A DNA stretch of 64,000 bases from Liolophura sinensis. Lineage: Eukaryota > Mollusca > Polyplacophora > Chitonida > Chitonidae. Position 1 is the first letter of the stretch. Every line of letters begins with the position of its first letter. The translations under genes were made by a program, and so were the position numbers. The DNA lies in NCBI RefSeq assembly GCF_032854445.1, contig NC_088300.1, positions 41,940,458 through 42,004,457 of the forward strand. Direction: 5' to 3'. The notes below the pieces were generated by a model that did not search any database, had not been told where the DNA came from, and worked only from the letters and a program-made list of their open reading frames with translations. Positions 1 to 11,962 of the stretch are shown in pieces.

Positions 1-990
1 GTATTTCATTAGGCCTACCTTCTTCGGGGCCTGATCTGATCGATTTGTATAGACCTGAATTTTTCTAAGCTATAAAGTTTCATGTATCAAAATATGCCCC
101 CCCACCCCCGCACCCCCTTACCCTCTGCCTGCATTCCTTGATCATCTTATTAACCGAGGTAACAAACTCATTGTTAAGAGTGCCTGAAATTTGTACATGC
201 ACTGCATTCTTCCAAATATGGCTCATAAATTCGAATTAAAAAAGACCCCAGCCTTGGTGTTACTTGACTCGGATAAGAAAACATCACGTCATATTTATCA
301 TATATACATTCACCTACATATGGCTATAAATACAATAGTGGATGCAGAATCCGTTATCAACCCGCCTTTTATGGACTGGTATTTTTTCCAAATTGTATGG
401 AATAACAGCGACGAAATATTATTTTATTGAGATATTCAGATAATAGTTTACCCCAAATATATTGTCAGCAGGCGTAAAATACACATTATACCAATATAAT
501 CAACCAAATGGGCAATTAATAAGGATTGTGCATAAATGTCCCGGCAGAACAAGGAGATTCAGTCACCATTCGAATGTACCCATGCATATATCACATACTC
601 ATGAGTGCATGGGCTTGATCCCTATTTCCTTCACCAAAACCAAGACGCAGAAACAGTACCCCATCTAGGTTATATTTCTCGAACAAAATATCTAGATCTA
701 GAAGTAAATGCTTTCATTGGTAAAAAGTTATATTATGATGTCGTTGATTTAAATTATGAGTCCTACTTTAAAGTGAATACACGTTGCACTAGTTGGATGG
801 TATTTAACTCAAGTTAGGGTAGGCACGACCGTCATACACCATATCATTTGTCTAACATGGCCATATTCCGTTAAAATAACGTTTATTAAAATTGCTTATA
901 ATATATACAGGTGATTTCCTGAATTTTAAGCTAAATTATGTATAATCATGTGTGCTTTCAATTTCCGGAGGCAAGACTACACAGTATATA
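1..990. other. No gene recognised
   Basis: Short open frames occur here but none shows a recognisable domain, splice signals in register or codon bias. The only visible structure is a C-rich low-complexity stretch near 95-120. Confidence 0.6.
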
Positions 991-996
991 AGTTAC

Positions 997-1136
997 AAGT
1001 GGGGGAAACGCACGACCATCCGCAGGTTGGTGCAAGACCTTCCCACGTACGGCAGGAGAGGGAGCCAGCATGAGCTGGACTTCAACTCACAGCGACCACA
1101 TTGTTGAGAGGCTCCTGGGTAGCTAACCAATTGAGC
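997..1136 (-). mobile_element. SINE-A copy, 5' two-thirds
   Basis: Read on the minus strand, the sequence runs from a tRNA-like head (box A like TGGCTCAGTTGG, here CTCAATTGGTTAGC; box B like GAGTTCAAGTCC) into the family body with CCTGCGGATGGTCGTG. The 3' tail half of the element is missing. The same family recurs more than fifteen times in this window. Confidence 0.8.
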
Positions 1137-1139
1137 ACT

Positions 1140-2300
1140 ATATTGAAGGCATACATGTATAGGCCTATGGGCCTAGGCTAGGTTATAGGCCTACGCTGCG
1201 TATGTATACGGCGTACATCGAGAGCAAGATGTGACCTTAATATGCAGGTTTATAAACAGTAATCAGGTACATATGATACCACATCATATGTCTTGTGACA
1301 TAACGTTATAATGTATCGCAGACAAGGTTTTGTTCCGTGGACATATGTCTTTAAACGACAGAAAATCACTGACTTGATAATTGGGAATTACAATGCGCCT
1401 ACACGTAGTAGAAACTTATTTTCTAACTTGATCTGGACTTTTTACTCTAAATTATGGCTTGCAAAGGATTGTGAATTCCACGTTCCATAAGAAGCTTTAT
1501 CGATACTGTATATCATATATTGACATGAAGTGTGATATTAAATATAACATATAATATGTGTTGATTATATTGTCGGTCTCCATAGTCTACCAAAATCCTA
1601 GCTTCATCTTATTTCATCTTAAACTCCAGTGATGACCACAAACTTTGTCCGAAATTGCAGTCCCTTTCTTTTGATAAAGTCTTGAGAATCATATCATGTC
1701 AAAAAATGTTGCTGCAGTCCTCAACATGACATAAGGTCAACACAAAACAACACTTCGTGACATTTTTCCACCGTGTAAATGACGTGCTGGTCAGGTTATT
1801 GTGGACAGTGTTCTTCTCCAGGTGTTTGGGATACAGGTGTTAAAATTTCAGTACATCGGTATTTCTTTTTGCAGTAAAAGGATCAATTTACACATACACT
1901 GTAATGTTCAGAAAAGATGATTTTAATATCAGAAGTAAGTTAACCAAGAGTACAGTACATATTTACTAGACGACATATTTTTATTAATTCCCTGTGTGTC
2001 CATTTCCGAGGCAGATCATAATACTGACTTGTGATCTCAACATATTGGGGAAAAACAAACAGGTTGACCTTGCATGTGGTGTAATGCGACGTTAAATATA
2101 AATAAAGTATATAAAAAGATTATATAGTTCATTACTGTACACAACAATGGCGGAAAACAAAGACTGTTTGAAAATAGTGACTAAAGGACACTCTGTACAG
2201 ATGGGATTTCAATTTGGTAAATTGGTCGGGCTTTTAGCAACCTGTTTATTTCAGTTTTGAATAGATTATTGTTTAACACCGAACAGAATTTTTTACTTAT
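1140..2300. other. No gene recognised
   Basis: AT-rich sequence with no usable open frame and no repeat family that I can match elsewhere in the window. Confidence 0.55.
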
Positions 2301-2309
2301 ATGATGACA

Positions 2310-2625
2310 GTCAGTTTTATTGTTGGAGGAAACAGGAGTATCTTGGATAAACCACCAGCCTTTGGCAAGTTACTGATAAACTTGTTCACAGCTGACAACA
2401 TCTTGGTGAATACTAGGCCATGATTAGTGGCCTTCAGCAAACGTTAGACTGCGCAAGCGGCTACACGAGTTTACGCGACCGCTTATTGCAACGAAGCTTC
2501 ATCAGAAAGTTAGAGTGCAGGAATTTACAAATTCCCTGCCCCAAGGTGGGTTTTGAGCCCGCATCTTATGTGTCCTAGCGACTGAAAAGCCAGCTGCTTA
2601 ACGACGAAGCAACGGCCCGCTCCCC
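2310..2625 (-). mobile_element. SINE-D copy (tRNA-headed, minus strand)
   Basis: The right end (about 2530-2622) is tRNA-like when read on the minus strand, with a GTTAAGCAGCTGGC segment and a GGGCTCAAAACCC box-B-like segment. The left part carries the block ACCACCAGCCTTTGGCAAG, also found in worn form near 18130, 30760 and 44640. The shared block and the tRNA-like head suggest one family; the full consensus cannot be fixed from these copies. Confidence 0.6.
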
Positions 2626-3165
2626 CACGCCCCACCTCCTTAGGTTTAAACACGTACTTTTATCGCTTTATTTTTTTATTTTTTTGCTATTCTTCGTATA
2701 TATTTTCATTATTTGTGAGCTTTTGTACAGAAAGTTCAGGGAAAGTCCCCGTCCTGTTGTTTAAAATGCCCTTGTGCCCTCGACTAATTTGGGACAGGAC
2801 ATCTGCTTATCAATTAGATGAAGAATACAAGGGTCAATTATATATTACATTTAATTCTTCTTTTTTTTGATTTAGGAAAATTAAGCTATAATTAAGTCGA
2901 CCAAAGCCTATCGAAAATTCTGGTCACAGCTAAGCAACTTTTGAGACTTTAAGTCAGAGGACTTGTCAGGTATTTGACAAACAGCGGTCGTTTATTCCTG
3001 GCTCATCTATATACATCTTAAAGCATTCGTACCAATGAAAAGCTCTTGAGAACGCAGTTAAACATCCATCAAGAAAATAAGTTTAAAAATCATTTGAATG
3101 CTGTTATGCTCAAGATACAGTTCTCTTATAAGGCTCCGGCCAGTTTTTTGATAGGATGAAGCTGG
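2626..3165. other. No gene recognised
   Basis: AT-rich with T runs around 2665-2690. No feature matched. Confidence 0.5.
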
Positions 3166-3169
3166 ACAG

Positions 3170-3420
3170 ATCTGGGAGAAAACCGGACTGAGGACGATCT
3201 CATAGGAAAACCGGATAGATCCGAGGAAAAACCGAATAGAATCCCGGAGAAGACCAGACCAGTGGATAGATCCCGGAGAAAACCGGACAGAGGGTAGATC
3301 TAGCAGGAAATCCAACAAATCTTGGAGGAAGTTGGAGAGAGCCATAGATCCCGGAGAAGACCGGACAGACGACACATGCTGAAGAAGACAGGACAGATCG
3401 AGGAAAAACGCCTCGTCCGG
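3170..3420. repeat. Degenerate tandem repeat, CCGGAGAAGACCGGACAG-like
   Basis: The phrase CCCGGAGAAGACCGGACAGA or a variant recurs at irregular spacing of roughly 35-60 bp, with GGATAGATC joints. Both strands stay open across it because of the repeat, so the overlapping frames here are not evidence of a gene. Confidence 0.6.
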
Positions 3421-3439
3421 TACCTGGCAGGTCTCAGGC

Positions 3440-6400
3440 AGAATGTGGAGAAAGGACAAGATAGTAATAAGGTTGCTTTTCCAGATGTAATTCCCAGACG
3501 CTTAAATTGAGACTTGTGGATATATTCCTCCACATTTCACTGGTAGTATTAGTATTATCATAGACCGGTCAAAATAAATAAATAATTTACTTCATTAATA
3601 AAATAATATTTTATTTCATTATTAAACTTCCTCATAACTGTTTAAAATGTCATTTTGTATGTAAGCAAAAACTTTATTCATGTGACAAACACACATTCAA
3701 ACGGAGCGATAAAGCAATTTGTTTTTTTTTTTATTTGTTTTTTTTTTTTTGCTTGTTGTTGTTTTTTACTATTGGTAGTTTGAAACGCAAATTGTCGGCA
3801 ATGCTCGACTGTTTGTACGTTGAAACTGATGTAACAAAAGAAGCTAACAGCACACCATTTCTGTGTCGAAGGACAAAGTGGATTGAGTCTAAATCTACTA
3901 AAACCATCTTCTTCAATCACTTCCCACTGGTCAATATATAATAAAGCCTCATCGGATTGCAGAGCAATATTTCTATATCCAAGTAGAACATAGGGACAGA
4001 TTGCTGGATCCCGAGAAAATCTGATCAGCTCAGAAGAAATGGAATTTATCTGTTAACATGGTTGGGATGGTTTAAAGAGTTGAAGGAGTCGGTGAAGTCG
4101 GCATGTTTCTGCAGATTTCAGGGAATATAGCACATCAATCACATCCATGGCATTCTACGTTAACCACTAGTCTCAGAAAATGCCCCTTAATGACAGGGTC
4201 CGTTATTTGTCGGCTCCTCCGTACTTCCTGCATCTATTTCCTTCTCACACAATTTACTTAATGGAAGTGGTCGTTTTGCGATACTCAGCGACGAACGATG
4301 TCACGACAATGTCTACCCGTGGGTAGTGACGGCATCCATATCGGAGTGGATGGTGGAACTATCCGCTGACCACTCCCTCCTCACCCCCTCGCCTCACGCA
4401 CAGTTACCGGACTTGTCCTTTACACTAAATGTGCGCCCCTGAGCTTTTTTACTCATGTGCTAGGTGCTGAGCGATTCATGTCAAATCCAGCTCCACAAAC
4501 AAAAATCTTTCATGTATAGTTCTGCTGATCATATGAACAGTACATCCTGTCTTTTGTCTGCGATGCCTTGGTAAATAACACTTCTATTTTAAGCCATCAG
4601 GTCCAACAGGTCATCTGGGCAAAAAAACCCCCCAAAAATGACTGGAGACATCTTTACACCATAATGGGCATTTTCCAGCTATGTCAGTTTGGCTTCTCAG
4701 TTTGGTATAAACCTCCTCATAAAAGGAGTATGTTCTTTACTGCCCAAAATGTGCATTTTTTCCATAAGAATGGTTTCTATGATAACTTTATTATGAATTG
4801 GACTGGATTTACATCGGGTAAATCGTATGTATGACTGAACAATAAATCGTTCACCAAAAAACAATTAAATAGTAAATCGCAATTTTGTTTTTCTTTGTAA
4901 TTCCATCTCAACCTTCCCGTCCTGTTTTAGTGAAGGTTGCATACATAATACCTGTTGTTTATAAATTTCTGTGTTTATTTTAAATAAGGAGGAATTATTG
5001 CAGCCTTCATACAACAGCAAAACTACGGGAATATAAGAACGAAGATCTATCTTAATATGTAACCTTATGAATCAAGATGACGATTTCATCGAAAACCATT
5101 GCAGTGGATTGGAAGTAAATTTGTATTTTGAAACCCCTTTTAAATTCTGTTTGAAAACTGATCCAGCAGTTGTGGCAAATGGAATTCTTCTCGATTAAAA
5201 TAATGGACTGGAAGTTTAGTCACGGGGTGATCTTCTACAATAACAGAACACTCACAGCTGTTAAGGCGCAAATATTCGGCTATTACAGATGTTAAGGCGC
5301 CAATACCCAGCTACTAACTACGTTTACATTATCAGCAAATCTCTACACCATATAGTATGGAGTAGAAAAATTCTGTAATTTAGATTTTCTTCAATCTTTT
5401 TTTTTTGTTTGTTCGGTTTATTTATAAAGAAAATACCCCATTTCGTCGAAATTACCCTTTGAGTGTACGTAACAAACCCTAGCCCCAATGCTGACAGTTA
5501 AATTATCCCAAATAAAAGATATGGGCCTAAGCTTTTACAGCTATTTAAGTAACTGATTAAAGACATGATAGGTAGAGATGAACACGTTTGAATTCTTGCT
5601 TACCAAAGACAATAACTGTCACACTTGCTTGCGTGAGTTTGTCCATTAATATCTGCCCATATGTACCAATGTGGACCGTACTCTTTAATCTATCACAGAA
5701 AGTGTGTGCACTTGAAATACGGGTTGGTCATAGATGTACGCCCATATACATGTAAACTGAACTGCTTTCTACTCCCACGAGTCTTAACTGATGAGAACTG
5801 TCATGTGATGGCATATAGTAGGCCTACAGTTATACCAAACAATGCCTGCTTGGAGTCGACGCAGTCATGGCCTAGTATTGACTCACCATATATAGCCTAC
5901 ATAAACGACCACTGTTAATGAGACAAGAGCTTACATGGACACGGTAGATAGGTCAGTATGACTGACAGACTACTGTGCTTAGCGATTATGTATACACCTT
6001 GTTGAGGCAGAATACAGACTTTATTAACATAAGGTCCTGCTTATATACAGTCAAGAGGTTTTACAGCATCAGCATGTCGAGTTCATCAACTCAACGGTGC
6101 AATATTTAGTAGGCTACTATAGGCTTTTTGGTTCAGCTTCCAGGTATTCTAATTCAGAAATTTATTTCTCCCAGTTGAATTTGATCGCTTTCTTATGGTT
6201 TAAATTTTATTTGTTGTTAAACAAAAATGAGACAATCTGAACTTTAGTTTGTTACACAACTAATCAATCAATGAATGACCGTGCACCAGAATTCGCGGTA
6301 GGAATCCGCTACACTCAAAGGGACATAACTCTGAGCAGTTCCTAAGCCACCATAACTCACACTTACAAAATTATTCAGCCTTTAACGCTGTCTTTGAGAG

Positions 6401-6540
6401 ATTCACAAGCTACTCTGGGTATTAATACCTATGTAGGTGAAAAAATATACCTTTGTAGAATTGGTCCTCGATGAGCCTTGAAAGTGGGTAAATAGGTCAC
6501 ATGCTGAAATACAAATATTTAAGATGACAAGGAAACACGC
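3440..6540. other. No gene recognised (3.1 kb)
   Basis: Several frames of 60-90 codons occur, including poly-T-rich ones at 3720-3760, but none has a recognisable domain or flanking splice sites supporting an exon. No repeat family was matched inside. Confidence 0.5.
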
Positions 6541-6547
6541 AAAAACT

Positions 6548-6775
6548 GAATCTGTTAATTATATCAGAACGTCTGTTGTCTAAGTGATGCTAGAATGTAA
6601 TGTTATTGCAGCAAATTATTCTGTTAAATATAACACACATATTCTATTAATTCAACATAAAGAGTCTATTAGACTCACAGGATATTATGTTGAATATGAT
6701 GGAATGTTGTGTTCTAATAACAATAAATTCTAGCATTACTCAGACAACAGACTTTCCGTTAAAATTAACAGATTA
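6548..6775. mobile_element. MITE-1 copy 1, long terminal inverted repeats
   Basis: About 228 bp whose ends are inverted copies of each other: the left arm runs AATCTGTTAATT...GTCTGTTGTC...GTGATGCTAGAATG, and the right arm is its reverse complement CATTACTCAGACAACAG...TTAACAGATT. A second copy of the whole element is at 41132-41363. No transposase is encoded, which fits a non-autonomous DNA transposon; the superfamily is not identifiable here. Confidence 0.8.
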
Positions 6776-6779
6776 ATTT

Positions 6780-7030
6780 TTTGAGTGAAGGCGAAAGAAT
6801 ATAAGAATAGATGAAGTTTACAGACACGAATTACACTACTGACCGCTACATCTTTGATTAAAGTCATTATCAAAGTATTTGTATGGGAGATTAATGGTGG
6901 TATGTTTGCTTTTATGTATAATTTTGTGAAAAAAAGAAAAATCACCATTGGCGAGGGTAAAATTGAATATTAAATAGCAGAAATGCCATCAGTCAGATGA
7001 AAGACAATGTGACCGTATGTATCTTCTCAG
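6780..7030. other. No gene recognised
   Basis: AT-rich spacer between MITE-1 and a SINE. Confidence 0.5.
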
Positions 7031-7034
7031 CCAC

Positions 7035-7366
7035 GGGGAGGCCTAATGGTAAAGCGTCTGCCTCGAAGTTGAGAAACCCGGGATCGAACCCGATACTTAA
7101 AAATAGTACTGGTTGCAGCCTTGCTTCGCCATCATCAGTAAGAGGTTAGAGCAAGGAAACAAGACTGGTTGACCCGGTGCCAGTATAATGTGGTTGGGTA
7201 AGATGTCATATCTGGTGTCTTTGGCATGATATTTCAGTGACGGTAGCACTTCCAGAAGAAGGCACAAACTATTTACACACAAATAATGACTTCTTGACAT
7301 TATGTTACTGAAAAATTGTTGAAGTACGAGGTAAAACCCCATGCATATATACATACAGCCATGTTG
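7035..7366 (+). mobile_element. SINE-B copy, near full length
   Basis: The tRNA-like head has GGCCTAATGGTAAAGCGTCT (box A) and CCCGGGATCGAACCCGATAC (box B). It is followed by the SINE-B body (AGCAAGGAAACAAGACTGG, then CAGTATAATGTG) and a 3' end with AAGTACGAGGTAAAACCCCA. Other copies lie near 9865, 30957, 43280, 47456 and 51685. Confidence 0.85.
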
Positions 7367-7399
7367 CCAAAGCGGTCATACCCATAAAACTTTGTTTAG

Positions 7400-7577
7400 G
7401 GCCTTAATCGTCCAGTGGTTAGCCTGCTAGGACATCACAGTGATTCACGTGCATCTCACCAAGGCGGTCGCTGTGAATTCGTGGGTTTTCCATGGAATCT
7501 GCTCGACTTCCTCTCACGGGCTGTTGAGTACGGAACAAAACACCAATCAAATAAATAAATAAATAAATAAATAAATA
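7400..7577 (+). mobile_element. SINE-A copy, degenerate and internally deleted
   Basis: The head TCCAGTGGTTAGCCTGCTAG, the segment CTCACCAAGGCGGTCGCTGT and the tail AACACCAATCAAATAAATAA identify the family. About 80 bp of the centre is missing, so the head joins the tail almost directly. Confidence 0.75.
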
Positions 7578-7639
7578 GATCAACCAGACGGTTGTCATAT
7601 TAATAAAATATTCTTGAGAGCTGGGTTCCATACGAATTA

Positions 7640-8240
7640 CGCTGATAAAGGATAATGATTAATTATACGGCCGCATGCGTCAATATGACAACACTATCAT
7701 CCTTGTTTGGAATGGAAGGTCTGAAGTCAATGCTCTGTGCCGTTGGTTTGGTAACTAAAATGCTGGATGGCACAAAGCCGTGACAAACGTCTTGATAAGT
7801 TCACATGTACCTGGAGAAACCTAACCACAAAAGCCACTTAAACAATGTACGTCAGCATCTGTAACATGTCTCCTAATGTCCCCTGTTCATCGTTTATGCT
7901 GGCTAAAGTCGGCTTATCTCACTAGACATTAACTCGTCCCTTGATAAGCCTGCGTCGCCCACACGCGCTTTACCCCAGATAAAAGTCACCCATATACTTA
8001 CAGTATACCAGGATCCTGAGTATTGGATGATCTGACACAATGTAACCTGTGTGGGTGAAGCTCTTCCATTGTTGCGTATGTGGGTCGTGTTCGAAGGGTT
8101 ACCGAACTCAGCTGGAACGAACCGGTAACTCTGAAGTGCCGGGGTGACTTTGAGCACTCTCCATTACGCATGGTGACTATCGACCTGGGACAAGATGGCA
8201 GTATTTGTCAGGTTGATCGCCTTTTTTCCTTTTAAATTAA
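7640..8240. other. No gene recognised
   Basis: The minus strand is open for 84 codons at 7903-8157, but with no recognisable domain or supporting signal. Confidence 0.5.
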
Positions 8241-8274
8241 AAGTGTGTTCAAAGACACGTTACGTAATAAATGT

Positions 8275-8525
8275 AATCCCATGCATGATTGTCCCATATC
8301 ATACTTGTATTTAAGACACAGAAGTGCTGATTGTCCTGTATTAGACTTGTATACAAGTGACATAAGCGCTGATTGTTCTGTATTACACTCGTATAGAAGA
8401 GACACATTCATATACAAGAATACAGGTGAAGTTTGTCATATAGATGTATTACAAGAGACAAACACGAGATATAAGAGACATAAGTGTTAACTGTCCTATA
8501 TTACCTAAATAGAAGACACACAAAA
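8275..8525. repeat. Degenerate tandem repeat, about 42-bp unit
   Basis: Around six worn copies of GCTGATTGTCCTGTATTAGA followed by CTTGTATA and AAGTGACATAAG-like sequence can be lined up, for example at 8286, 8326, 8369 and 8487. The unit length varies, so this is an old array. Confidence 0.6.
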
Positions 8526-8554
8526 TGCGTTTTGTCATGTTACTTTTTAGCACA

Positions 8555-8725
8555 AGGCCCCAAGAATAGTGAGAGCGGAGAGGGGGTCGGGAGGTCGGTG
8601 GAGCATTGGAGGGTGTACGCTAAATCTTCCTTGTCCAAGGACGGGATTGAACCTGCCACGAGTTTGTCAATAAAATTGAAGAAAAGCATCTTAACCACTA
8701 GACAAAGGTCCACTCCCTACCGTAC
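8555..8725 (-). mobile_element. tRNA-headed SINE fragment (minus strand)
   Basis: Read on the minus strand, the right end gives GTCTAGTGGTTAAGATGCTT (box A-like) and then GGCAGGTTCAATCCCGTCC (box B-like), a tRNA head separated by an enlarged loop. The body does not match SINE-A or SINE-B. Confidence 0.55.
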
Positions 8726-8857
8726 GTTATTACAGGGTTTGCATGATCTGATACAACGCGTGTATAAGAAGACGGGAAATGTACCGTTATGCTGCCATAT
8801 GTTATACTAAATCCTCAATTGTTTGTAGGTTAAGAGATGCTTTCTACCTGTATGTAG

Positions 8858-9092
8858 CGGTATCTTCTATGGCGAGTGGTTAGCGTGCTAGCCCTGCATA
8901 ATGACATGTAGCAGCCTCTTAACACTGCGGTCGCTGTGAGTTCAATTCCAGCTGATGCTGGGGCTTCCTCTATAGGCCCACACGCTAGGCGGCCTGTCAG
9001 CAAAAATGCATTCATCTCGCCATAAAGCTGACCATAAATTAAATATTCTTCAGTATGGCGTAGAACGCCATTCAAATAAATAAATTAATAGT
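8858..9092 (+). mobile_element. SINE-A-related copy, older subfamily
   Basis: The head reads GGCGAGTGGTTAGCGTGCTA, then CTGCGGTCGCTGTGAGTTCA, as in SINE-A. The centre differs and the tail ends TATGGCGTAGAACGCCATTC followed by AAATAAATAAAT. Shared head and tail with a different middle suggest a sister subfamily. Confidence 0.7.
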
Positions 9093-9094
9093 GA

Positions 9095-9850
9095 TTCAGA
9101 CATATAGTATGCTGATACGCCGCCTGTGTAATAAGAGATGCTTTGTTCTGTGAATAATTAAATTTCCTTTGTGTTCAAGCTACAACAGGCTTTCTCACTG
9201 GTAAATTTTTTGCGTTCATACCTCGATGAACCTAACAAAATATTTACGTTCCGCCCCTTAAAAATAAATATGACCATGCCCGCTTAAAACATGCATTTCC
9301 CTTCTGTCGTACAGGGATTTTCAACACAAAAGTAAGTTTCACACCAGCCACAATCTTCACCCAACACAAATATTTGGGCAAATAAATTGACGACCATAAG
9401 TGGAAAACTCTTGGAATATCCAAAATATTGAAACAAACAAATACTTATTCCAAATCAGATTTCCTTTATTTTTTAATTTACAACGGAGCTCCGAACGCGA
9501 AGGGAAAGACGTAAGATTACGAGCCAAATTCCACCGCTTCAGTTCAACGCTTGTACATCAAGTAATCCGCTCAAAATTTTTCATTTTTATTTAATTTAAG
9601 CGTAAGGATTTACTGTAACTTTTTTCAATTCATTGAGGTATGGACAAGAAAACTGCCGTACTTAGCGGATTCATACAGTTTGCACAGAGGCTGTTTGTTC
9701 ATACCCCAGTGAACTGATAAAGAGGTTACAGTCGATCCTTAGATAAATTATAAAACACATAAAATTGCCGCCTGCATTTTAACATGGGTATTCTACTAAT
9801 ATACCTCATAAATGTTAACGGAATTCGGCAGACCTCGTATCAACGACATT
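9095..9850. other. No gene recognised
   Basis: AT-rich sequence. The 64-codon open frame at 9400 has no recognisable feature. Confidence 0.5.
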
Positions 9851-9864
9851 AAAATTGGTACTTG

Positions 9865-10125
9865 CATTGCTGCCTCGCTTGGCGCTCAGCACTGAGAGGT
9901 TAGAGGAAGGAAACATGACTGGTTGGCCCGGTGTCAGTATAATGTGACTGGGTGGGGTGTCATGTCTGGTGTTTTAGGCATGATACTTCAGTCGCGGCAG
10001 CATTTTGACGCAATGGACTCGCCAGGCCATAAGAAGACACAGAATATTTACACATACCTGATGACTCCTACGTCGTATTTTTTCAATTACGACGCAAAAC
10101 CCCATGCATACATATATACACAGAT
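9865..10125 (+). mobile_element. SINE-B copy lacking a clear tRNA head
   Basis: Body and 3' end of SINE-B are well kept (GCTGCCTCGCTTGGCGCTCA, GACTGGTTGGCCCGGTGTCA and ACGACGCAAAACCCCATGCA). It overlaps and explains most of the 163-codon frame at 9923-10414. Confidence 0.8.
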
Positions 10126-10129
10126 ATAT

Positions 10130-11170
10130 GTTACTACAAATAGTGCAACCCCTTGTCTGTTAATACAGGTGTTATACATAAGATGTGTAGGCCTATCAGT
10201 GTTGTTTGGTTTACATACACAGGCAGTAACGGTATATATTTACCTTGATAATGCGGAGAAAATTACTGTTGATTATCGACCTCTTTGTCGATCACAGGTA
10301 GCTTTTGTTGTGGTATATGTGCAAAAGCGACCTCTCGCGTGGTGTATTGAGGGTAGCGGGCACCTGTGGCCCGGAAATGTGGTCAGCCCGCTTCACTCAG
10401 CTGTACATCATTGATTAATTGTGCTTGTCAGTGTATTGGGGTTCCAGTGCGCAGTCAAATACTGGTCATGGTTCATCATGAATTTACACATACCAATAGT
10501 GATATGTGTATGACATTCGCTTCAGCTAATATTTAACGTGACGTCCATGATAAAATTAAGTGACTTACGTGAAGCGACCATCTATTGCATTGAACAAATG
10601 CCTTTTCTTTGTAAACAGTAAACGTCATGTTTAAGTCAAATAATATAAACAGAACACAGTAAGAAAGTATTTACTGTCGAAAAAAGAAAAAGAACAGAAA
10701 ACAATTATTCTGCAGGGGAAATTATTTTCATCCGGCGTAGCCAATCAATGAAAGCCATAAATGTTTATTTTTGGCTACTTAAGTCGGAGGAAATTCCCCC
10801 ATATTGACGGAATTTATTACAAAAGCAGAAGTATCTCGGGGTAGGGCCCAAAAACTAAATTTCTCTAGACGTACAGTAGCCAATGAAAACTATTATTTCA
10901 AAGATCACCATTTTGATTGCTTGACTATGCCGGGGGAAATAATTTATTACGGGGCAAACACAAGAAAGAATTAAACAAAACTTCAGATGTCCTGCAGGTA
11001 AGACAGAGTTAGGCCTGTACAGAAAGAAAGTTCTTGTTTGAAAATTTGGGTCATTTAAGAATCTGAAATCACATTAAAATGATTTAAAAACCACCAGTGT
11101 GTGACCCAGAATAAACAGGTGTCAGTTAATCCAGCCCTGTAGTCAGATATTTACATAAAGTTGTTCACGA
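10130..11170. other. No gene recognised
   Basis: No open frame with a recognisable domain; no repeat matched. Confidence 0.5.
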
Positions 11171-11182
11171 CAATTTGTTTAT

Positions 11183-11349
11183 ATTTGTTTATTTATTTTA
11201 TTCTTTTTTTACGCCGTACTCAAGAATATTTCACTTATACGACGGCGGCCAGTATTATGGTGGGTGGAAACGGGGAACAGGCAGGGGAAAACCCACGACG
11301 ATCCGCAGGTCGCTGACAGACCTTCCCACGTACGGTCCGAGAGGAAGCC
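11183..11349 (-). mobile_element. SINE-A copy, 5'-truncated, with target-site duplication
   Basis: The 3' tail TTTATTTATTTTATTC is at the left, followed by TACGCCGTACTCAAGAATAT and the body to GAGAGGAAGCC, where it stops short of the tRNA head. It is flanked by 11-bp direct repeats AATTTGTTTAT at 11172-11182 and 11350-11360. Confidence 0.85.
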
Positions 11350-11360
11350 AATTTGTTTAT

Positions 11361-11407
11361 TTTCATTTATTTTATTTGATTGGTGTTTTACGTCGTACTC
11401 AAGTATA
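11361..11407 (-). mobile_element. Second, very short SINE-A insertion at the same target
   Basis: Only about 47 bp of SINE-A 3' end is present (GATTGGTGTTTTACGTCGTA). It is followed by a third AATTTGTTTAT at 11408-11418, so the same 11-bp target has been duplicated twice. Confidence 0.75.
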
Positions 11408-11798
11408 AATTTGTTTATACACTGTATGTACAAACGCGTAGGCATGCTGGATGCTATGGTCGATTGTCCTCTGTGTCTTCATGTATATATGTGTATCTTG
11501 AAAAAGGTGTGATACAGTGTGCATGACAGGAGTGAAGTCACCATCGCCTTACCAGCGGACAATGGACAACCATGTGGCCGCAAACAGCAAATAACGTAGG
11601 TTTAACATATTTTAGGCTGGAGGAAAGTGCATGCAGCTGTCACCTAACTTTATCGACAAATCCCCTTGTGACACCGCAGATCACTGTAACTGTGAAAACA
11701 TTTCAGTGGCGTGCATTGTGAACCGAGTAGTTATGACGGCGAGGGAAAAGTCGCACAGTTAAAAACCATGTACTTTGTGGTTTCTTCCAAGTACTTTC

Positions 11799-11962
11799 AT
11801 GGGTATGTGTTGTCACATGGGGAGGGAGAAACATGGGGCTCTCATCGTTGTCGCCTCCGTCGTCGCCTACATTCCTGTGGCAGGCATCATCAACAGTTTT
11901 GGTGTGTTTGTGGAGAAACTAAACGTAGAGTTCTGTCCGTTTGACTGCCCTACAGCTTTTAG
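11799..11962 (+). CDS. MCT-like exon 1 (helix 1)
   Basis: The frame has in-frame ATGs at 11799, 11805 and 11817; upstream it is closed by TAA at 11760. The last ATG starts directly before the hydrophobic helix LIVVASVVAYIPVAG, followed by SFGVFVEKL, a good match to the MCT helix 1 end (SFGVF). The exon ends AG|GTAAGA, leaving two bases of a codon. The usual DGGW-type motif before helix 1 is missing. Start choice is uncertain; a 5' exon may exist upstream. Confidence 0.65.

Noticed and set aside
3058-3533. Overlapping long frames on the minus strand
   Set aside because: Explained by a degenerate tandem repeat that is open in several frames; composition is repeat-driven.
9923-10414. 163-codon plus-strand frame
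   Set aside because: Its first two-thirds are SINE-B; the rest has no domain.
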